A DNA stretch of 64,000 nt from Rhodobiaceae bacterium. GTDB lineage: Bacteria; Pseudomonadota; Alphaproteobacteria; Rhizobiales; Tepidamorphaceae. Positions 60,469 to 64,000 of the stretch are shown one piece after another. The notes beneath the pieces were generated by a model. It did not search any database. It was not told the origin of the DNA and saw nothing but the letters and a program-made list of their open reading frames with translations. How positions within the stretch are numbered: the stretch's first letter is position 1; every line of letters begins with the position of its first letter. The stretch covers positions 372,001 to 436,000 of the forward strand of contig JACKJR010000002.1 of assembly GCA_020637855.1 (NCBI GenBank), given 5' to 3'. Made by a program: the position numbers and the translations under genes.

Positions 60469-61065
60469 ATGCATGAGCACGATATCTCTGGCAGCCGTTA
60501 TTTCGACTTGGCGGTGCATACGCACGGCGCCGGCTTCGACCGTTTCAGCTGGGGTCGCGGCATTACCCTGACGCGAGAAACGATCGAGTGGCGCACCAAA
60601 GACGGCAGCCAGAGCGCTTCGCTTGACACAATCGTTTCGGTCGCCCTGCAATCGGGCGGCGATTGGCGCAACCCGATCAAACAGTGCCGCATCGGTTTCA
60701 GGAACGGCAACGAAGTCCGGGCCATCGACCGTGGCGCGGGAGCAAGCGCAGACGAAGATCCGGCAACGGTATATCCTGGCTTCGTGCGGGCACTTTGCGG
60801 GCGCCTGGCGGAGAAGGATGAAAGCGGTATCCGGTTTACTGCCGGCTATCCCGAAACCCGCTACCGCTTCCTTATGGTCTTGAGCGCGCTGCTTGCGGGC
60901 ATCTGCGTCCTGCTGCCGTTCGGGCTGCTGTTCAAAACCGGGGAACCGAAGGTGCTGGCCATCCTTGTCGTCGGCGCGGTGCTGATCTGGCCGCTCGTCA
61001 GGATGATGAGGACCAATGCCCCGCGCAACTTCAGCCCGCACCAGCCGCCGACGGAGTTGCTGTAG
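60469..61065 (+). CDS. Hypothetical two-helix membrane protein
   Basis: A 198-residue protein. The first 130 residues are a soluble domain with GITLTRETIEWRTKDGSQSA and NPIKQCRIGFRNGNEVRAID, similar in feel to PH-like domains. Two transmembrane helices follow (LMVLSALLAGICVLLPFGLL and LAILVVGAVLIWPLVRMM). This is the same layout as the protein at 31393-31968, which may be a distant relative. The function is unknown. Its stop codon overlaps the first bases of repeat copy B. Confidence 0.65.
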   Translation: MHEHDISGSRYFDLAVHTHGAGFDRFSWGRGITLTRETIEWRTKDGSQSASLDTIVSVALQSGGDWRNPIKQCRIGFRNGNEVRAIDRGAGASADEDPATVYPGFVRALCGRLAEKDESGIRFTAGYPETRYRFLMVLSALLAGICVLLPFGLLFKTGEPKVLAILVVGAVLIWPLVRMMRTNAPRNFSPHQPPTELL

Positions 61066-61114
61066 AGCATCGTGTGAAAAAGTGGATACCGGTTTTTCGC
61101 GAAACAATGCGATC
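61064..61114. repeat. Small palindromic intergenic repeat, copy B
   Basis: AGAGCATCGTGTGAAAAAGTGG, then ATACCGGTTTTTCGCGAAACAATGC: the same core as copies A and C with degenerate stems (GCAT/ATGC). It begins within the TAG stop of the preceding gene. Confidence 0.65.
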
Positions 61115-61140
61115 AAAAAAGAATAGAGCAGCCCCCCGGA

Positions 61141-61428
61141 TCAGCGGAACAGCGCGTCGCCCTGCTCCTCGATGACGCGCTTGGCCTTGCGGAAAGCGGC
61201 CTCGACCGCATCATCCTGACTGCTGAAGACATCGGCGCGGATCAGCTTGTGGGTTTTCACTTCGCCGCCGATCTCCTTCGACAGAAGAGCACAGAGCCGG
61301 AACTGCCCGCCATCCTCGGCAATGGGCGCCGCCTCGACCTTCACTCCATCGATCACCTGCTCGGCCACGGCCTTCAGCGGCCGCGCCGCGCCATTCCCCC
61401 CGCCGAAAAGCTTTTTCAGGATGGACAT
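61141..61428 (-). CDS. HlyU-family protein
   Basis: A 95-residue protein with LKKLFGGGNGAARPLKAVAE at the start and the HlyU-type central part YDGVKVEAAPI-like (IDGVKVEAAPIAEDGGQFRL) and THKLIRADVFSSQDDAVEAA. The family is named after a Vibrio haemolysin activator, but alphaproteobacterial members are of unknown function and lack a clear DNA-binding helix pair. It is transcribed alone. Confidence 0.82.
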   Translation of the reverse strand: MSILKKLFGGGNGAARPLKAVAEQVIDGVKVEAAPIAEDGGQFRLCALLSKEIGGEVKTHKLIRADVFSSQDDAVEAAFRKAKRVIEEQGDALFR

Positions 61429-61520
61429 GAGGCGGGTTCCTTGGGTTGAGGTGATGTCGGTTAGCAGGGAGAAAGGTGGACCCGGAGGGACATGGGGTCA
61501 ATGTGGGGGCATATTAAAGA

Positions 61521-61610
61521 CTGGGTTCCGGCTTTCGCCGGAATGACGTCGAGAGTGGTTAGTACGGTCAAAAAACTCTACCCGTCATTCCGATGAAAAT
61601 CGGAATCCAG
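61521..61610. repeat. Inverted pair of REP-type palindromes
   Basis: Arm one (61521-61548) is CTGGGTTCCGGCTTTCGCCGG then AATGACG. Arm two (61583-61610) is CGTCATTCCGATGAAAATCGG then AATCCAG, the inverted copy after a 34-base spacer. Each arm is itself a hairpin. This is the arrangement of REP doublets (REPINs). Confidence 0.75.
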
Positions 61611-61621
61611 CGCAAAAAAGA

Positions 61622-61643
61622 AAAGCGGCCATAAGGCCGCTTT
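61622..61643 (-). terminator. Rho-independent terminator of rpoD
   Basis: AAAGCGGCC (61622-61630) pairs with GGCCGCTTT (61635-61643). On the minus strand the stem is followed by TTTTCTTTTTT, a clear U tract downstream of rpoD. Confidence 0.88.
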
Positions 61644-61663
61644 CCGAAATCTCTTTTGCTGGC

Positions 61664-61708
61664 GCGTATTCTTGTCCGAAAACCGGTTCCCACTTTTCGG
61701 GAATACGC
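61664..61708. repeat. Small palindromic intergenic repeat, copy C (inverted)
   Basis: GCGTATTC (61664-61671) pairs with GAATACGC (61701-61708), and the interior CGAAAACCGGTTCCCACTTTT is the reverse complement of the core in copies A and B. It lies between rpoD and its terminator. Confidence 0.7.
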
Positions 61709-61712
61709 GGCA

Positions 61713-63707
61713 TCAGTTATCCAGGAACGAGCGGAGTTTTCTCGAACGTGACGGATGCTTCAGCTTGCGCAGCGCCTTCGCCTCGATCTGACGGATACGT
61801 TCGCGCGTCACCGAGAACTGCTGACCGACTTCCTCAAGCGTGTGGTCGGTGTTCATGCCGATGCCGAAGCGCATGCGCAGCACGCGTTCCTCGCGCGGCG
61901 TGAGCGAGGCAAGCACGCGGGTCGTGGTCTCACGCAGGTTGCCCTGGATCGCCGCATCGATCGGCAGCACGGCGTTCTTGTCCTCGATGAAATCGCCGAG
62001 GTGTGAATCTTCCTCATCGCCAATCGGCGTCTCGAGGCTGATCGGCTCCTTGGCGATCTTGAGAACCTTGCGCACCTTCTCAAGCGGCATGCCGAGCTTT
62101 TCGGCAAGCTCTTCCGGCGTCGGCTCGCGGCCGATCTCGTGCAGCATCTGGCGGCTGGTGCGGACGATCTTGTTGATCGTCTCGATCATGTGCACCGGAA
62201 TACGGATGGTGCGCGCCTGATCGGCGATCGAACGGGTGATCGCCTGCCGGATCCACCACGTCGCGTAGGTGGAAAACTTGTAGCCGCGGCGGTATTCGAA
62301 CTTGTCCACCGCTTTCATGAGACCAATGTTGCCTTCCTGGATCAGGTCGAGGAACTGCAGCCCGCGGTTGGTGTATTTCTTGGCGATGGAAATCACCAGG
62401 CGCAGGTTGGCCTCGACCATTTCCTTCTTGGCGATGCGCGCCTCGCGCTCGCCCTTCTGCACCCAGTTGACGATGCGGCGGAACTCGGAAATCTCAAGCC
62501 CGGTGTCGGTCGCGATCTCCTGGATCGTCGCGCGGATTTCGCGGATGCGGTCCTTCTCGCCGGCAACGAAGCCTTTCCAGCCCTTGGAGCCGAGATTGGC
62601 GACGCGGCGCAGCCAGTTCGGGTCGAGCTCGTGGCCCTGATACTGGTCGAGGAAGTCGCCACGGTCGACGCCGTAGGATTCTGCCAGACGCAGCAGGCGG
62701 CCCTCGAAGCCGATCAGCTTCTTGTTGATGTCGTAGAGCTGCTCGACAAGGCTGTCGATGCGCATCTGGTTCAGCGACAGGCTCTTCATGTCGGCGACCA
62801 GATCTTCCTTCAGCTTTTTGTAGCGGCGCTCCTGGCTCGGCGTCAGGTTCTTGTTCTGCATGCGCAGCTCGACGAGCTGGTCCTGCAGCTTGGAAAGCTT
62901 GGTGTACTCCGACGCGATCCGGTCGAAGGTCTCCAGCACCTGGGGCTTGAGCTCGGCTTCCATGGCAGCAAGAGAAAGCGCGTTCTCGTCATCGTCGAAA
63001 TCGTCGTCGTCGCTTTCGCCGTCCTCGCCTTCTTCGCCCTCGGCCTTCTCTTCTTCCTCATCTTCGTCATCGTCCGAGGCGGCAACGGCGGGCGCCTGCT
63101 TGGCTTCCGGACCGGCATAGGTCGCCTCAAGGTCGATGATGTCGCGCAGCAGGATGCCGCCCTCGTTGAGCTCGTCGCGCCAGATGATGATCGCCTGGAA
63201 GGTCAGCGGGCTTTCGCACAGCCCCGCGATCATCGCCTCGCGGCCGGCCTCGATGCGTTTGGCGATGGCGATTTCGCCCTCGCGCGACAAAAGCTCGACG
63301 GAACCCATCTCGCGCAGATACATGCGCACCGGATCGTCGGTGCGGTCGGCGGGCTCGCTCGATTTCTTCTTCTCCAGCGCACCGCCGGTCTTCACCTCGG
63401 CCAGTGCGCCGCCTTCGCTCTCGCCCTCGTTGTCGCCATCGGATTCGGCCTCCTCGGCCTCCTCGTTCTCGATGACGTTGATGCCCATCTCGTTCAGAAG
63501 CGCGAGGATGTCCTCGATCTGCTCCGAACTCACCTGATCGGAAGGCAGAACCTCGTTCAGCTCTTCATAGGTGACATAGCCGCGCTTCTTGGCGGCCTTG
63601 AGCATCTTCTTGACTGCAGCATCGGAAAGATCGAGAAGCGGGCCGTCCTGGTTCTCCTGGGCGGCGTCCTTTTCGTTTTCCTTGGTCTCTTTGGCTTTCG
63701 TTGCCAT
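61713..63707 (-). CDS. rpoD: RNA polymerase primary sigma factor (sigma-70)
   Basis: A 664-residue sigma factor. Region 1.1 lies at the N-terminus. [20 protein letters not shown] marks region 1.2. A long acidic insertion (about 205-245, with runs of Asp and Glu) is typical of alphaproteobacterial RpoD. Region 2 includes [20 protein letters not shown] and the -10-reading segment [20 protein letters not shown], and region 4 ends with [20 protein letters not shown]. The start at 63707 is chosen because AGGAG lies 8 bases upstream. A GTG at 63725 would add 6 residues. It directly follows the dnaG end, the usual order. Confidence 0.96.
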   Translation of the reverse strand: MATKAKETKENEKDAAQENQDGPLLDLSDAAVKKMLKAAKKRGYVTYEELNEVLPSDQVSSEQIEDILALLNEMGINVIENEEAEEAESDGDNEGESEGGALAEVKTGGALEKKKSSEPADRTDDPVRMYLREMGSVELLSREGEIAIAKRIEAGREAMIAGLCESPLTFQAIIIWRDELNEGGILLRDIIDLEATYAGPEAKQAPAVAASDDDEDEEEEKAEGEEGEDGESDDDDFDDDENALSLAAMEAELKPQVLETFDRIASEYTKLSKLQDQLVELRMQNKNLTPSQERRYKKLKEDLVADMKSLSLNQMRIDSLVEQLYDINKKLIGFEGRLLRLAESYGVDRGDFLDQYQGHELDPNWLRRVANLGSKGWKGFVAGEKDRIREIRATIQEIATDTGLEISEFRRIVNWVQKGEREARIAKKEMVEANLRLVISIAKKYTNRGLQFLDLIQEGNIGLMKAVDKFEYRRGYKFSTYATWWIRQAITRSIADQARTIRIPVHMIETINKIVRTSRQMLHEIGREPTPEELAEKLGMPLEKVRKVLKIAKEPISLETPIGDEEDSHLGDFIEDKNAVLPIDAAIQGNLRETTTRVLASLTPREERVLRMRFGIGMNTDHTLEEVGQQFSVTRERIRQIEAKALRKLKHPSRSRKLRSFLDN

Positions 63708-63839
63708 CAGGCTGTCTCCTGACAAACCGGTACCAGGCGCACGAGACTGGACACTGCCCAGGCACGCCGCCGCGTTACTTGCCGTCCTTTATGGCCGCAA
63801 TGCGGTAAACCTGCTGTTAACCGTCATCGCCAACATCTC

Positions 63840-63865
63840 CCGTGCGGCTTCAGCAAGCCTCACGG
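63840..63865 (-). promoter_or_regulatory. Hairpin in the dnaG-rpoD spacer
   Basis: CCGTG-C-GGCTT-CAGC-AAGCC-T-CACGG forms a stem of ten pairs with one mismatch, 20 bases after the dnaG stop. There is no U tract, so it could be a processing or attenuation site rather than a full terminator. Confidence 0.5.
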
Positions 63866-63885
63866 AACAGGACGTTTCACCGCAT

Positions 63886-64000
63886 TTAAAAGCTGCGCAC
63901 CGGGCGGCCGGATTGGGCCCCGAACCCTTCCACCTGTGCTTCCGTACCTTCCGCTTTTTCAAGTTCGGCCAGAATAGCGAACACGCGCGCCTCATTGGCT
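63886..64000 (-). CDS. dnaG: DNA primase, C-terminal end only
   Basis: Only the last 37 codons are in the window, reading ANEARVFAILAELEKAEGTE, then AQVEGFGAQSGRPVRSF and TAA. Position just before rpoD on the same strand, and the EGFG..SGR ending, agree with rhizobial DnaG tails. The identification rests mainly on gene order. The rest of the gene lies beyond base 64000. Confidence 0.6.
   Translation of the reverse strand, partial: ANEARVFAILAELEKAEGTEAQVEGFGAQSGRPVRSF

Noticed and set aside
62139..63722. Plus-strand open frame of about 527 codons opposite rpoD
   Set aside because: Fully antisense to rpoD. Its hydrophobic runs come from the Asp/Glu-rich insertion of RpoD read backwards.

Overview
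The window is about 60% GC and densely coded on both strands. It looks like an alphaproteobacterial chromosome, most likely order Hyphomicrobiales (rhizobia and relatives). Supporting signs are a BA14K-type protein, DUF1194, DUF1344, DUF2849 and DUF934 proteins, an RpoD with a long acidic insertion downstream of a dnaG end, a type I QueF, and three kinds of small intergenic palindromic repeat of the sort common in that order. There is no rRNA, CRISPR array, insertion sequence or prophage. One tRNA (CAU anticodon, tRNA-Ile2 type) is present.

Layout. 1-2026: end of a TPR protein, a zinc-ribbon/TerB protein and a BA14K protein. 2333-13918: a catabolic region with a TAXI-TRAP transporter (binding protein plus fused permease), an L,D-transpeptidase, a DUF1989 protein, a LysR - amidohydrolase - DUF2384 operon, a divergent MttB-like methyltransferase, queF, and a two-domain flavin demethylase of the N-methylproline/trimethylamine dehydrogenase type. 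Uptake and demethylation of a betaine-like or N-methyl compound, followed by amide-bond hydrolysis, is a reasonable reading. 14024-16981: M23 peptidase, a small secreted protein, and an ArsR/ArsP-like permease pair. 17029-20859: a type III polyketide synthase convergent with an SDR - methylglyoxal synthase - ICMT-like methyltransferase - flavoprotein operon. 20923-28077: BASS-type transporter, argE, and an RND efflux pair with a MerR regulator. 28648-40570: mixed genes including a membrane-bound TPR regulator, the ohrR/ohr peroxide pair, a TetR gene divergent from an EF-hand protein, SDRs, thioredoxin-fold proteins and a class V aminotransferase. 40697-46169: assimilatory sulfate reduction operon (cobA-type methyltransferase, DUF2849, cysI, cysH, DUF934, ferredoxin-NADP reductase) with a divergent Lrp regulator. 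46296-49231: PPi-type phosphofructokinase, then a soluble chemoreceptor and an Aer-like PAS protein. 49774-57573: LysR, tRNA, SIMPL protein, TadG-like protein with a von Willebrand A domain, GNAT, adenylate cyclase and small proteins. 57626-64000: an 873-residue protein with four exact 93-residue repeats, a membrane protein, an HlyU-like protein, rpoD and the 3' end of dnaG.

Points most worth following up: (1) the 93-residue repeat protein, whose ribosome binding site lies inside a perfect inverted repeat; (2) methylglyoxal synthase inside a type III polyketide locus; (3) an antitoxin-like DUF2384 protein with no toxin, translationally coupled to an amidohydrolase; (4) a flavin demethylase missing one of its four expected cluster cysteines; (5) three perfect dyads in an AT-rich 115-base stretch that has no obvious gene to control. 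All functions are inferred from sequence alone and no database search was run.
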